64,000 bases of DNA, taken from NCBI RefSeq assembly GCF_027186265.1, contig NZ_CP114176.1, forward strand, positions 372,001 through 436,000, in the 5' to 3' direction. Source of the DNA: Lentibacillus daqui. GTDB taxonomy: Bacteria > Bacillota > Bacilli > Bacillales > Amphibacillaceae. The position numbers and the translations under genes are program-made. The notes beneath the pieces are model-generated. The model saw only the letters and a list, made by a program, of their open reading frames with translations. It did no database searches and was not told the DNA's origin. Position 1 is the stretch's first letter; every line of letters starts with the position of its first letter. Of the stretch, positions 1 through 9,194 are shown piece by piece.

Positions 1-63
1 TGTGCATAGCTATAAAAATTTTGTATAATAGAAATAGTTGGATAAAATACAGGAGGCGAGAAA

Positions 64-1017
64 ATGAGATCAAAAGACCCAATTCAAATTGATGAACGAA
101 TTCATTTAATCGATGGTTTTGATTTGGGGGTTCCCCAGCGAACTGGTACATATGTGATCAACGAGGAAGAATTAACTTTGGTGGAAACAGGACCAAGTCC
201 ATCCATTAAACATGTAAAGCAAGGAATGAAGGATCTTGGCTTTTCCTTGGATCAGGTAAAATATATTATTTTAACTCACATTCATTTGGATCACGCTGGA
301 GGGGCAGGGTTATTCATCCGTGATTGTCCCAATGCAAAGATCGTTGTCCATCCAAAGGGAGCGCGGCATCTGGCTGATCCCAAACGGCTGATCGCGGGTG
401 CACAGGCGGTTTATGGGGATAGTTTCCAGGAATTGTTTGACCCGGTTATCCCAGTACCGGAAGATCGGATAATTATCAGAGGTGAAGGCGATACACTTCA
501 AATCAGTCCGACTTGTACGTTGGAATTTTTTGATACGCCAGGTCATGCCAAACATCATTTCAGTATTTATGATCCTGTAAGCGATGGCATTTTTACCGGG
601 GATACTGTCGGAATTCGTTATGAACAACTTATTCCTGATGGTGTTGATTTATTTTTACCATCAACATCTCCAAATCAATTTGATCCAGAGGCAATGAGAC
701 AGGCGATCTCTCGTATACGCCAAATGAATGTTGATCGCATTTATTACGGACACTTTGGCATGACAGAAAAAGTTGAAGAAGCCTTAAAACAAGTAACTGA
801 ATGGCTGGATGTGTTTGAACAAGAAGCAGAAGACACTTTTAAAGCAGGAAAGGGCTATGATGAGCTTGCTGGACGATTGCTGCAGCAGGTGAAGGAATAT
901 TTGCGAACACTATTGATTGATGATGACCACGGCGTATATGTCCTGATCAATATGGATATGCAAGTCAGTGCACTGGGATTAATTGATTATTTGCAGAAGA
1001 AATATAAAAAGGATTAG
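64..1017 (+). CDS. MBL-fold metallo-hydrolase
   Basis: A 317-residue metallo-beta-lactamase-fold hydrolase. The metal-binding signature HIHLDHAGG lies at about residues 72-80, with further ligands in the GHAKHH, GDTVG and GHFG segments, as in the glyoxalase II/RNase Z-like superfamily. A strong GGAGGCGAG ribosome-binding site sits just before the ATG. There is no signal peptide, so it should be cytoplasmic. The substrate is not deducible; related Bacillus proteins are mostly uncharacterised. It is transcribed alone and closed by a good terminator before the ilv leader. Confidence 0.85.
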   Translation: MRSKDPIQIDERIHLIDGFDLGVPQRTGTYVINEEELTLVETGPSPSIKHVKQGMKDLGFSLDQVKYIILTHIHLDHAGGAGLFIRDCPNAKIVVHPKGARHLADPKRLIAGAQAVYGDSFQELFDPVIPVPEDRIIIRGEGDTLQISPTCTLEFFDTPGHAKHHFSIYDPVSDGIFTGDTVGIRYEQLIPDGVDLFLPSTSPNQFDPEAMRQAISRIRQMNVDRIYYGHFGMTEKVEEALKQVTEWLDVFEQEAEDTFKAGKGYDELAGRLLQQVKEYLRTLLIDDDHGVYVLINMDMQVSALGLIDYLQKKYKKD

Positions 1018-1045
1018 CTATGTAGTAAGGTATAAACCGAAATGT

Positions 1046-1080
1046 AGCAGCTCATTTTTCATAAAATGGGCTGCTGTTTT
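1046..1080 (+). terminator. Rho-independent terminator after the MBL gene
   Basis: A 13-bp stem (AGCAGCTCATTTT paired with AAAATGGGCTGCT, one G-T pair) with a TCAT loop, followed by TTTTAGTT. It separates the MBL gene from the ilv-leu promoter. Confidence 0.85.
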
Positions 1081-1200
1081 AGTTATCTCAAAAATTTTTT
1101 ATTTTTTTCTTTACTGACAAGTTTGTTGAAGGATGGGATGTGTAAGCGCAACCATTTCTCGCGAACTTATCCAAAGTATCAAAAAAGTTAGAAATACCTG

Positions 1201-1229
1201 TTGACCCTTTTGAAAAAACAGTGTATGAT
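1201..1229 (+). promoter_or_regulatory. Sigma-A promoter of the ilv-leu operon
   Basis: TTGACC and TATGAT are separated by 17 bases, with a TG near the -10. It lies just upstream of the T-box leader, so transcription should start near 1236. Confidence 0.7.
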
Positions 1230-1235
1230 AATTCG

Positions 1236-1610
1236 CAATATCAATTATAAAGATTCTTGACCATAATCTTGAACTCGATGACGGGAAAAAAGGAATAAGG
1301 TTCGTGTATTTTCAGAGATCCGGGGTTGCTGGAAGCCCGGAAATACATCTTACTCCGACATCTTCCCTGAGTGCTTTGCTGAACGGATTATCCTACTAGG
1401 CTTAGCCGGGTGTGTTGCACCTGTTACCAAAAGGAGCGAAATTGTTCAAAAAGACGGTTCTTTACTTGATTTGACTATTTTAGCTCCATAAGGCAGTATT
1501 CGCGAGGGTGCTGCAAACCTGGGTGGTACCGTGAAGAGAAAGGCTCTTTTCATCCCGATAAATTCTGATAATACGCAGAGTTTTGGGGTGGAGAGAGCCT
1601 TTTTTCATTC
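1236..1610 (+). promoter_or_regulatory. T-box leader of the ilv-leu operon, probable tRNA-Ile specifier
   Basis: A full T-box leader. The T-box core GGGTGGTACCGTG is at about 1521-1533, followed by a terminator (AGGCTCT paired with AGAGCCT plus a T run) ending near 1606. Stem I can be folded: ACTC/GAGT with a GATGAC kink-turn, GGGAA/TTCCC, then TAAG/CTTA, with the specifier loop between the last two. Aligning the 3' side of that loop with the two trp T-boxes in this window (GAATGG there, GACATC here) puts the specifier at ATC, 1360-1362, which means Ile. The family senses uncharged tRNA and antiterminates; the Ile assignment is my inference. Confidence 0.88.
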
Positions 1611-1621
1611 TCGACGCATTA

Positions 1622-1696
1622 ACAGGATGTAATACCCCACCTTTAAGTGTGGTAAACCAAAAACCTAAGCAGGTGTGGGATAAACACCCCGTAAAT
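1622..1696 (+). other. Two-hairpin insert between T-box terminator and ilvB
   Basis: About 75 bases hold two adjacent potential hairpins: CCCCAC/GTGTGG, then GGTGT/ACACC. The CCCCACCT arm can alternatively pair with AGGTGTGGG. The stretch is not part of the T-box fold and sits just upstream of the ilvB ribosome-binding site. Its role is unknown; it could be an mRNA-processing or stability element, or the footprint of a small mobile repeat. Confidence 0.35.
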
Positions 1697-1721
1697 CTAA
1701 AAAATGAGGAGGTATGATGAG

Positions 1722-3440
1722 GTGAAGGCGGAGGTTGAATGTGAATTTGTTAAATCAGAGAAGACGATGACTGGTGCTGAATTACTTATTGAATCATTGG
1801 TAGAGGCTGAAGTAGATACCTTATTTGGCTATCCGGGGGGAGCTGTGTTACCTATTTATGACGCATTATATCGCAGCAATGCCCCATTTAAGCACATTCT
1901 ACCAAGACATGAACAAGGTGCGGTTCATGCAGCCGAGGGTTATGCCCGGGTAACCGGAAAACCTGGCGTTGTGTTGGCAACATCGGGGCCAGGGGCAACA
2001 AATTTGGTTACCGGAATTGCCGATGCCATGATGGATTCACTCCCATTAGTCATATTTACCGGTCAGGTTGGCAGTAATGTGATCGGAACAGATGCCTTTC
2101 AAGAAACAGACGTAATGGGTGTGACGACCCCAATTACGAAATACAATTGCCAGTTAAAGCAGCTTAGTGATCTGCCAAGAGTTGTTAAAGAGGCTTTTCA
2201 TATAGCTAGTACGGGAAGGCCAGGACCGGTAGTTGTGGATATCCCCAAGAATATATCCACCGCTTCATTGTCAGAAAAGTGCAATAGTGAGGTGTGTTTA
2301 CCAGGATATCAACCGACTACCAAGCCCAACCCATTGCAAATTATTAAGCTGACAGATGCGCTGGCAAATGCTAAAAGACCGGTGGTACTTGCTGGAGCTG
2401 GTGTATTATTTGGAGGAGCTTCAACCGAATTAAAGCAGTTTGTAGACCAATACCAGCTGCCGGTGACAACGACATTACTTGGACTTGGCAGTTTTCCGGG
2501 AACAAACCCGCTGAATTTGGGAATGGCCGGCATGCATGGAACATATGCAGCCAACATGGCAATTTACGAATGTGACCTGCTGATTAATATCGGGGCAAGA
2601 TTTGATGATCGGTTAACGGGTTCACTGGAACATTTCGCGCCAAATGCCAAGGTCGCCCATATTGATATCGACCCGGCGGAAATCGGCAAAAACGTTCTGA
2701 CCGATATTCCGGTTGTGTCGGATGCAAAAGAAGGACTCCTGGCATTGCTGAATCAATCAGTAAATCTACCGCAGCATGAAGAATGGAAGCAGCATTTACA
2801 GGATATGAAACAAGAATTCCCGCTATGGTATGAACGGTCAGGAGATTTATTGTCCCCACAGTGGCTCATAGAAGAGGTTTATCGTGCTTCCAACGGTGAG
2901 GCAATCATTACAACGGATGTTGGCCAGCATCAGATGTGGGCGGCCCAATATTATTTGTTTGATAAACCGAATAAATGGGTTACGTCAGGCGGGCTTGGAA
3001 CAATGGGCTTTGGTTTTCCGGCAGCCATTGGCGCACAGCTTGGTGCACCAGATGAGCTGGTTGTTGCCATTGTTGGTGATGGCGGCTTCCAAATGACCAT
3101 GCAGGAACTGTCGATGATAAAAGATTACCAGCTGCCTGTAAAAATTCTAATCGTCAACAATGGTTCATTGGGTATGGTTCGGCAATGGCAGGAAAAGTTT
3201 TATGATGAACGATATTCTGAATCCATTATCTCCAGCCCGGATTTCGTTAAATTGGCAGAAAGTTATGGCATTAGCGGTGTTCGTGTTGATAAAGAAGCAG
3301 ATGTTCCAGGAATGTTAAATGACATCTTTGCCAATGACGATCCGGTCGTTGTGGATTGCCGGGTAACCAAAATGGAATGTGTCTTCCCTATGGTTCCAAG
3401 CGGGAAGGGGAATCACGAGATGATTGGGGTGAAGAAATGA
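1722..3440 (+). CDS. ilvB: Acetolactate synthase large subunit
   Basis: Catalytic subunit of acetolactate/acetohydroxybutanoate synthase, the first common step of valine, leucine and isoleucine synthesis. The N-terminal TPP-binding domain has the catalytic glutamate in the RHEQGAVHAAEGYAR segment; the C-terminal TPP domain has GDGGFQM and NNGSLGMVRQWQ. I place the start at GTG 1722, 9 bases after AGGAGG (1707-1712); the ATG at 1704 lies upstream of that site. The length of about 572 residues is normal. Its stop overlaps the ilvH start (ATGA). It is the first gene of the T-box-controlled operon. Confidence 0.95.
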   Translation: MKAEVECEFVKSEKTMTGAELLIESLVEAEVDTLFGYPGGAVLPIYDALYRSNAPFKHILPRHEQGAVHAAEGYARVTGKPGVVLATSGPGATNLVTGIADAMMDSLPLVIFTGQVGSNVIGTDAFQETDVMGVTTPITKYNCQLKQLSDLPRVVKEAFHIASTGRPGPVVVDIPKNISTASLSEKCNSEVCLPGYQPTTKPNPLQIIKLTDALANAKRPVVLAGAGVLFGGASTELKQFVDQYQLPVTTTLLGLGSFPGTNPLNLGMAGMHGTYAANMAIYECDLLINIGARFDDRLTGSLEHFAPNAKVAHIDIDPAEIGKNVLTDIPVVSDAKEGLLALLNQSVNLPQHEEWKQHLQDMKQEFPLWYERSGDLLSPQWLIEEVYRASNGEAIITTDVGQHQMWAAQYYLFDKPNKWVTSGGLGTMGFGFPAAIGAQLGAPDELVVAIVGDGGFQMTMQELSMIKDYQLPVKILIVNNGSLGMVRQWQEKFYDERYSESIISSPDFVKLAESYGISGVRVDKEADVPGMLNDIFANDDPVVVDCRVTKMECVFPMVPSGKGNHEMIGVKK

Positions 3441-3952
3441 AGCGGATCATAACAGCTACGGTGCAAAACCGCAGCGGTGTTCTCAATCGGGTAACAGGGA
3501 TGCTGTCCAAACGCCAGTTCAATATTGAAAGTATTTCTGTTGGCGGATCGGAAACAGAAGGAATTTCCAAGATGACATTGGTTGTGGATGTAAGTGACTT
3601 CCAAAAACTTGAGCAATTAACCAAACAGCTGCATCGGCAAATTGATGTCCTTAAAGTTTCGGATATTACCGATAAGGCAATGGTGGCCAGGGAGCTGGCA
3701 TTAATTAAAGTAGTAGGCAGTGGTCAAATGCGAGCAGAAATCCAGGGCATTATTTCACCATTTCGCGCTTCAGTCATCGATGTCAGCAAGGATAGCCTGA
3801 TCATCCAGGTTACTGGTAAACCTGACAAAGTGGATGCGCTGATAGCATTGCTTCGTCCATATGGAATCAAGGAGTTATCCAAAACCGGAATCACGGCTTT
3901 CCCAAGAGGACAGCAGCAGAATGTAACAGAAATCAATTACTTATCGATTTGA
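3437..3952 (+). CDS. ilvH: Acetolactate synthase regulatory small subunit
   Basis: A 171-residue ACT-domain subunit that binds IlvB and confers valine feedback control. The N-terminus MKRIITATVQNRSGVLNRV and the NIESISVG segment are typical of the family. The start ATG overlaps the ilvB stop by 4 bases. An upstream in-frame start at 3356 would only read through the end of ilvB and is rejected. A gap of 54 bases precedes ilvC. Confidence 0.95.
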   Translation: MKRIITATVQNRSGVLNRVTGMLSKRQFNIESISVGGSETEGISKMTLVVDVSDFQKLEQLTKQLHRQIDVLKVSDITDKAMVARELALIKVVGSGQMRAEIQGIISPFRASVIDVSKDSLIIQVTGKPDKVDALIALLRPYGIKELSKTGITAFPRGQQQNVTEINYLSI

Positions 3953-4006
3953 CCATCATTATGGTTTTAAAATATCAAATATACACAATATTGGAGGAGA
4001 ATAAAC

Positions 4007-5041
4007 ATGGCAAAAGTACTTTATGAAAAGGATATTCAAAAAGAGGTATTACAAGGAAGGAAAATCGCAGTAATCGGTTATGGATCACAAGGGCATGCAC
4101 ACGCGCAAAACTTAAGAGATAGCGGGCAAGATGTAGTAATTGGCGTTCGCCCGGGGAAATCCCAGCAAAAAGCGGAAGAGGATGGATTCACTGCCCTGAC
4201 AGTTGCGGAAGCGGTTAGTCAAGCAGACGTCGTGATGATACTTTTACCAGACGAATTGCAACCAAAAGTATATGAGGAAAGTATTAAAGATAATCTGAAG
4301 CCTGGCAGTGCGATTGCCTTTGCTCATGGATTCAATATTCACTTTACCCAAGTTGTACCACCATCGGATGTGGATGTATTCATGGTAGCGCCAAAAGGTC
4401 CGGGACATTTGGTGCGCAGAACATATGAGGAAGGCGCAGGTGTACCAGCATTATACGCTGTAGAACAGGATGTAACCGGAAATGCCAAACAGCTTTCCCT
4501 GGCATATGCAGATGGAATTGGTGCTGCACGGGCAGGGATTCTGGAAACATCATTCCAGGAAGAAACGGAAACCGATCTATTTGGTGAACAGTCTGTACTA
4601 TGTGGTGGCTTGACAAGTCTGATTAAGGCAGGCTTCGAAACATTGGTTGAAGCAGGATATCAACCGGAAGTTGCTTATTTTGAATGTTGTCATGAAATGA
4701 AGCTTATCGTCGATTTGATCTATGAAGGCGGCTTTGAAAATATGCGTTACTCTTGCTCGGATACGGCACAATGGGGTGATTTTGTTTCCGGACCACGAAT
4801 CGTGAATGAAGAAACAAAAGGTCGCATGAAAGAAGTACTTTCTGATATCCAATCAGGTGAATTTGCCAAAGGATGGATCCAGGAAAATCAAACAAATCGA
4901 CCAAAATTCAATGCGATTAACCGTCAAGAAAATAATCATCTCATCACATCAGTTGGAAGGGAGTTACGTGAATTAATGCCCTTTGTGAAGCAACCAGTTC
5001 AACAAAAACAAAAGGATGTGAAACAGCATGTCAGAAATTAA
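4007..5041 (+). CDS. ilvC: Ketol-acid reductoisomerase
   Basis: NADPH-dependent, Mg-requiring isomeroreductase, second step of branched-chain amino acid synthesis. The N-terminal Rossmann motif is GYGSQGHAHA (about residues 25-34); the C-terminal all-helical domain carries the metal ligands in DLFGEQSVLCGG and E-rich helices. At 344 residues it is a class I enzyme. GGAGGAG precedes the ATG by 8 bases. Its 3' end overlaps leuA by 14 bases, which suggests translational coupling. Confidence 0.96.
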   Translation: MAKVLYEKDIQKEVLQGRKIAVIGYGSQGHAHAQNLRDSGQDVVIGVRPGKSQQKAEEDGFTALTVAEAVSQADVVMILLPDELQPKVYEESIKDNLKPGSAIAFAHGFNIHFTQVVPPSDVDVFMVAPKGPGHLVRRTYEEGAGVPALYAVEQDVTGNAKQLSLAYADGIGAARAGILETSFQEETETDLFGEQSVLCGGLTSLIKAGFETLVEAGYQPEVAYFECCHEMKLIVDLIYEGGFENMRYSCSDTAQWGDFVSGPRIVNEETKGRMKEVLSDIQSGEFAKGWIQENQTNRPKFNAINRQENNHLITSVGRELRELMPFVKQPVQQKQKDVKQHVRN

Positions 5042-6575
5042 GATTTTCGATACAACATTGCGTGATGGCGAACAATCCCCCGGGGTGAATCTGAACCAGC
5101 TGGAAAAACTGGAAATTGCCAAACAGCTGGAACGTTACGGTGTGGACCGGATAGAGGCGGGCTTTCCCGCTTCCTCCAAAGGGGATTTCAACGCGGTAAA
5201 AACAATCGCGGAAACCATTAAAGGAACATCGGTTACCGGGCTTGCTCGAACGGTAAAAACGGATATTGATGCATGCTGGGAAGCACTAAAAAGCGCAGAG
5301 GAGCCATGCGTGCATATCTTTTTGGCGACATCGCCCATTCACATGGAATATAAATTGAAGAAATCGCCGCAGGAAGTGATTGATACCGCGGTTGAGATGG
5401 TTTCCTATGCCAGTCAGAAGTTTCCACAAGTCGAATGGTCAGCAGAAGATGCATCACGTTCCGATTTGGAGTTTCTTGCCCGCATTATTGAACAGGTTAT
5501 TGACGCTGGTGCAACGGTGATTAATTTGCCAGATACGGTCGGTTATGCAACGCCAAGTGAATATGGCCATATGTTTCGTTATATGAAGGAAAATGTGCCG
5601 AACATTGACCGGGTAAGACTTTCTTGTCATTGTCACAATGATTTGGGTATGGCGGTTGCCAACTCGATTGCTGCCGTGGAAAATGGTGCGACACAGGTCG
5701 AAGGAGCCATTAATGGAATTGGCGAACGTGCGGGAAATGTTGCTTTGGAAGAAGTAGCAGTAGCATTGAAAATTCGCTCCGACCATTATCCGTATGCAAC
5801 AGGAATTAATTTTGCCGAAACAAAGCGGACCAGTGACTTGGTAGCTAAATTGACCGGTATGCATGTGCAAGCGAATAAAGCAGTGATTGGCCGAAACGCA
5901 TTCGCACATGAGTCAGGTATCCATCAGGATGGGGTACTGAAAAATGCATCGACCTATGAAATCATTACACCGGAAATGGTTGGTGTCAGCTCGAATACGT
6001 TATTCCTTGGCAAACATTCCGGACGTCATGCATTTAAGGAAAATGTGGAGAAATTAGGCTTTGAACTGTCCGATGAAAAACTGCAAGAAGCTTTCAATCA
6101 GTTCAAACTGTTGACCGATCGGAAAAAAGAAGTAACCGATGATGATTTGTTTACCATTTTAACCGAGGTTCAAACAGATATGTCCAAGGTTGATAAATAT
6201 CAGTTGGAGATGTTCCAGGTACAATATGGCACGGCGAATATCCCAACAGCGTCCATCAAATTGAAAACTCCTGCCGGGGAAACAGTGCAAGCGGCCTGTA
6301 CCGGACAGGGCAGTGTGGAAGCATTGTATGAGACATTGGATTCATTAATTGAAGAAGAGTTGCAATTGGTAGATTATCAGCTTAATTCAGTTGGCCGCGG
6401 AAAAGATGCCCTAGCCGAATCACATGTACAGCTCGTGATTAATGGTGAACCAATGAATGGCAGGGGAGCCGCACAGGATGTTATTGAGGCATCGGCAAAT
6501 GCGTTCTTAAATGCTGTCAATCGTTACATTGTACAACAACAGGCTAGTCAAAAGAAAGAAGCGGCTATAAAGTAA
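5028..6575 (+). CDS. leuA: 2-Isopropylmalate synthase
   Basis: Condenses acetyl-CoA with 2-oxoisovalerate, the first committed step to leucine. The TIM-barrel domain shows TTLRDGEQSPG at the N-terminus and the metal-binding HCHNDLGMAVANS. A C-terminal LeuA dimer domain (from about residue 390) is the usual leucine feedback site. Its 515 residues match the long bacterial form. Start ATG 5028 lies inside the end of ilvC. Confidence 0.96.
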   Translation: MSEIKIFDTTLRDGEQSPGVNLNQLEKLEIAKQLERYGVDRIEAGFPASSKGDFNAVKTIAETIKGTSVTGLARTVKTDIDACWEALKSAEEPCVHIFLATSPIHMEYKLKKSPQEVIDTAVEMVSYASQKFPQVEWSAEDASRSDLEFLARIIEQVIDAGATVINLPDTVGYATPSEYGHMFRYMKENVPNIDRVRLSCHCHNDLGMAVANSIAAVENGATQVEGAINGIGERAGNVALEEVAVALKIRSDHYPYATGINFAETKRTSDLVAKLTGMHVQANKAVIGRNAFAHESGIHQDGVLKNASTYEIITPEMVGVSSNTLFLGKHSGRHAFKENVEKLGFELSDEKLQEAFNQFKLLTDRKKEVTDDDLFTILTEVQTDMSKVDKYQLEMFQVQYGTANIPTASIKLKTPAGETVQAACTGQGSVEALYETLDSLIEEELQLVDYQLNSVGRGKDALAESHVQLVINGEPMNGRGAAQDVIEASANAFLNAVNRYIVQQQASQKKEAAIK

Positions 6576-6587
6576 ATAAAAACATGA

Positions 6588-6619
6588 GGGTGCCCGGCGG
6601 AATCATTAGCTGGGCGTCC
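6588..6619 (+). other. Imperfect hairpin between leuA and leuB
   Basis: GGGTGCCCGGC and GCTGGGCGTCC can pair around a loop of about 10 bases in the 75-base leuA-leuB gap. No T run follows, so it is not a classical terminator. It may mark an RNA-processing or stability boundary in the polycistronic mRNA. Confidence 0.4.
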
Positions 6620-6650
6620 AAATAAGACAGATTAAAAGGAGGGGAGCTTT

Positions 6651-7757
6651 TTGAATAAACAAATTATACTGCTTCCGGGTGATGGTGTTGGGAAAGAAAT
6701 TATGGAATCGGCTAAAGTTGTCTTAAATACGATCGCCGCAGAATTCGGTCATAGTTTTACGTTTCACACGCATGCGATCGGTGGCGATGCGTATGACCAG
6801 TTTGGTACCCCTTTACCAGAAGATACAGTAAAGGCATGTCACAACGCTGATGCTATCTTGTTAGGTGCTGTGGGAGGAAGTAAGTGGGACTCCCTTCCTG
6901 CACATGTACGTCCAGAAAAAGGGTTGCTTGGCATTCGCAAATCACTTGGTTTGTTTGCCAACTTACGGCCAATCAAAGGATTTACCCCATTACTTCATGC
7001 CTCCCCATTAAAGGAAGAAGTGATTAAAGGCAGTGACATTATGATTATCCGTGAACTAACCGGCGGCCTTTATTTTGGCAGACCGAGTGAACGGTGGGAA
7101 AATGGCAATGCAGTTGTCGATACCCTATCCTATCAACGGTCGGAAATGGAACGAATTATTGACAAGGCGTTTCAAACGGCAAGACTGCGGAACAACCATT
7201 TAACATCAGTGGATAAAGCCAATGTGTTGGAATCAAGCAGAATGTGGCGTGAAATTGTTGAAGAAAAGCAGCAGGATTATCCGGATGTAACGGTTGAGCA
7301 TCTGCTGGTTGATGCTGCGGCAATGAAGTTAATCACGGAACCGAACCGATTTGATACTATCGTCACCGAGAATTTATTTGGAGATATTCTTAGTGACGAA
7401 GCATCTGTCTTAACTGGATCGCTTGGCATGCTCCCATCAGCAAGTATCCGGTCTGATGGTAAAGGTCTTTATGAACCTGTCCATGGATCTGCACCGGATA
7501 TTGCTGGAAAAGGAATTGCCAATCCATTAGGTATGATTTTATCGACAGCCTTGATGTTGAAGCATTCATTTCAACTGGAAACCGAAGCAAATGAAATTGA
7601 AGAGGCGGTTCAGCGGTGCCTTGATCAAGGCTATCATACAGCCGATTTGAAAATAGATGGTGGTAAACAGGTCGGTACGAAAGAATTAACCAATATCGTA
7701 ATAGATAATTTGACAACGAAAAGCGTTTCGGACAGTATTTGCAGCATGTATGCTTAG
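6651..7757 (+). CDS. leuB: 3-Isopropylmalate dehydrogenase
   Basis: NAD-dependent oxidative decarboxylase of leucine synthesis. The N-terminus MNKQIILLPGDGVGKEIM and the ELTGGLYFG, NLFGDILSDEAS and LYEPVHGSAPDIAGKG motifs are diagnostic of the IPMDH/IDH family. It has 368 residues. Translation starts at TTG 6651, preceded by AAAAGGAGGGG. It is followed closely by leuC (18-base gap). Confidence 0.96.
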   Translation: MNKQIILLPGDGVGKEIMESAKVVLNTIAAEFGHSFTFHTHAIGGDAYDQFGTPLPEDTVKACHNADAILLGAVGGSKWDSLPAHVRPEKGLLGIRKSLGLFANLRPIKGFTPLLHASPLKEEVIKGSDIMIIRELTGGLYFGRPSERWENGNAVVDTLSYQRSEMERIIDKAFQTARLRNNHLTSVDKANVLESSRMWREIVEEKQQDYPDVTVEHLLVDAAAMKLITEPNRFDTIVTENLFGDILSDEASVLTGSLGMLPSASIRSDGKGLYEPVHGSAPDIAGKGIANPLGMILSTALMLKHSFQLETEANEIEEAVQRCLDQGYHTADLKIDGGKQVGTKELTNIVIDNLTTKSVSDSICSMYA

Positions 7758-7775
7758 GCAAAGGAGGGTTACAAA

Positions 7776-9182
7776 ATGGGTAAACCAGAGACAATTATCG
7801 ATAAAATTTGGAATAAACATGTCGTACATCAAGCAGCGGGAGAGCCGGATTTATTATATATTGATCTGCATTTAGTTCATGAGGTAACCTCTCCGCAAGC
7901 GTTTGAGGGGTTACGTCTGAACAACCGGAAAGTGCGCCGGCCGGATTTGACGTACGCAACGATGGACCACAATGTCCCAACCAAACATCGTGATGTGGTT
8001 AAAGATCAAATCGCAAAAAAACAAATGGAAACACTAAAGAAGAATTGTGAAGACAATGGTATCAAACTTGCCGATATGTTTCACCCCGATCAGGGTATTG
8101 TCCATGTCATTGGTCCACAGCTCGGTCTGACTCAGCCTGGAAAGACAATTGTATGTGGGGATAGTCACACATCAACCCATGGTGCGTTTGGCGCTTTGGC
8201 GTTTGGGATCGGTACGAGTGAAGTGGAACATGTTTTGGCGACACAAACGATCTGGCAAGAACGGCCAAAGACATTAAACGTCCATGTTGATGGGGAACTT
8301 GGTGTTGGCGTAACAGCGAAAGACCTGATTTTGGCGATCATTTCCAAATTCGGCGTCCGATTCGGAACGGGATACGTCATTGAATATACAGGTGATGCAG
8401 TTCGCAATTTATCGATGGAAGGCCGAATGACGGTATGTAACATGTCCATTGAAGCCGGTGCTCGGGCAGGGTTGATTAGTCCGGATCAAACAACGGTTGA
8501 ATTTTTACGAGGTAAAGAATATGTTCCTGAAGGCGAGGCGTTTGATGCATTAGCCGAAGAATGGCTGGCACTGGCTACCGATCATGGAGCTGTTTACGAC
8601 AAAACGGTAACGATTAACGCGGAAGAGATTGAACCACAAGTATCATGGGGAACCAACCCGGGAATGTGTGTACCGGTAAGCGGATCAACACCAGACCTAA
8701 ACAGTGTGGAACACAAGGAGGATGTACAACGGGCCTTGGCTTACATGGGACTAGAGGAAGGTCAGCCAATTACGTCCATTGAAATTGATCACGTCTTTAT
8801 TGGATCGTGCACCAATTCCAGATTGAGTGATTTGCAAAAAGCCGCCAGTATTGTTGAAGGCAAACAAGTGAAGCCTGGTGTAAGGGCAATTGTGGTACCT
8901 GGTTCCTTCAGTATTAAACTGCAGGCAGAAAAAGAAGGCCTTGATAAAATCTTTAAACAAGCCGGATTTGAGTGGCGTGAAGCTGGATGCAGTATGTGTC
9001 TGGCCATGAACGATGATGTGGTCCCGCCAGGCTCAAGATGTGCATCAACATCTAATCGGAACTTTGAAGGCAGACAAGGAAATGGTTCCCGTACTCATTT
9101 GGTCAGTCCGGAAATGGCTGCAGCGGCAGCAATTGAAGGTCATTTTGTGGATGTTCGTCAATTTACAGGCGTTGCAAGTTAG
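7776..9182 (+). CDS. leuC: 3-Isopropylmalate dehydratase large subunit
   Basis: [4Fe-4S] aconitase-family subunit that interconverts 2- and 3-isopropylmalate together with LeuD. The cluster cysteines are in the IGSCTNSR segment and in CSMC near residue 410; VCGDSHTSTHGAFG is the family signature. It has 468 residues with a good AAAGGAGGG site. leuD follows immediately, and its ribosome-binding site overlaps the leuC stop codon. Confidence 0.96.
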   Translation: MGKPETIIDKIWNKHVVHQAAGEPDLLYIDLHLVHEVTSPQAFEGLRLNNRKVRRPDLTYATMDHNVPTKHRDVVKDQIAKKQMETLKKNCEDNGIKLADMFHPDQGIVHVIGPQLGLTQPGKTIVCGDSHTSTHGAFGALAFGIGTSEVEHVLATQTIWQERPKTLNVHVDGELGVGVTAKDLILAIISKFGVRFGTGYVIEYTGDAVRNLSMEGRMTVCNMSIEAGARAGLISPDQTTVEFLRGKEYVPEGEAFDALAEEWLALATDHGAVYDKTVTINAEEIEPQVSWGTNPGMCVPVSGSTPDLNSVEHKEDVQRALAYMGLEEGQPITSIEIDHVFIGSCTNSRLSDLQKAASIVEGKQVKPGVRAIVVPGSFSIKLQAEKEGLDKIFKQAGFEWREAGCSMCLAMNDDVVPPGSRCASTSNRNFEGRQGNGSRTHLVSPEMAAAAAIEGHFVDVRQFTGVAS

Positions 9183-9194
9183 GAGGTGGCAGAA

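Noticed and set aside
1353..1355. CTC (Leu) as the ilv T-box specifier
   Set aside because: It lies too near the upper stem; alignment with both Trp T-boxes favours ATC 1360-1362. Not excluded.
5454..5909. 151-residue minus-strand frame inside leuA
   Set aside because: Antisense shadow of a conserved gene; no ribosome-binding site and no family resemblance.
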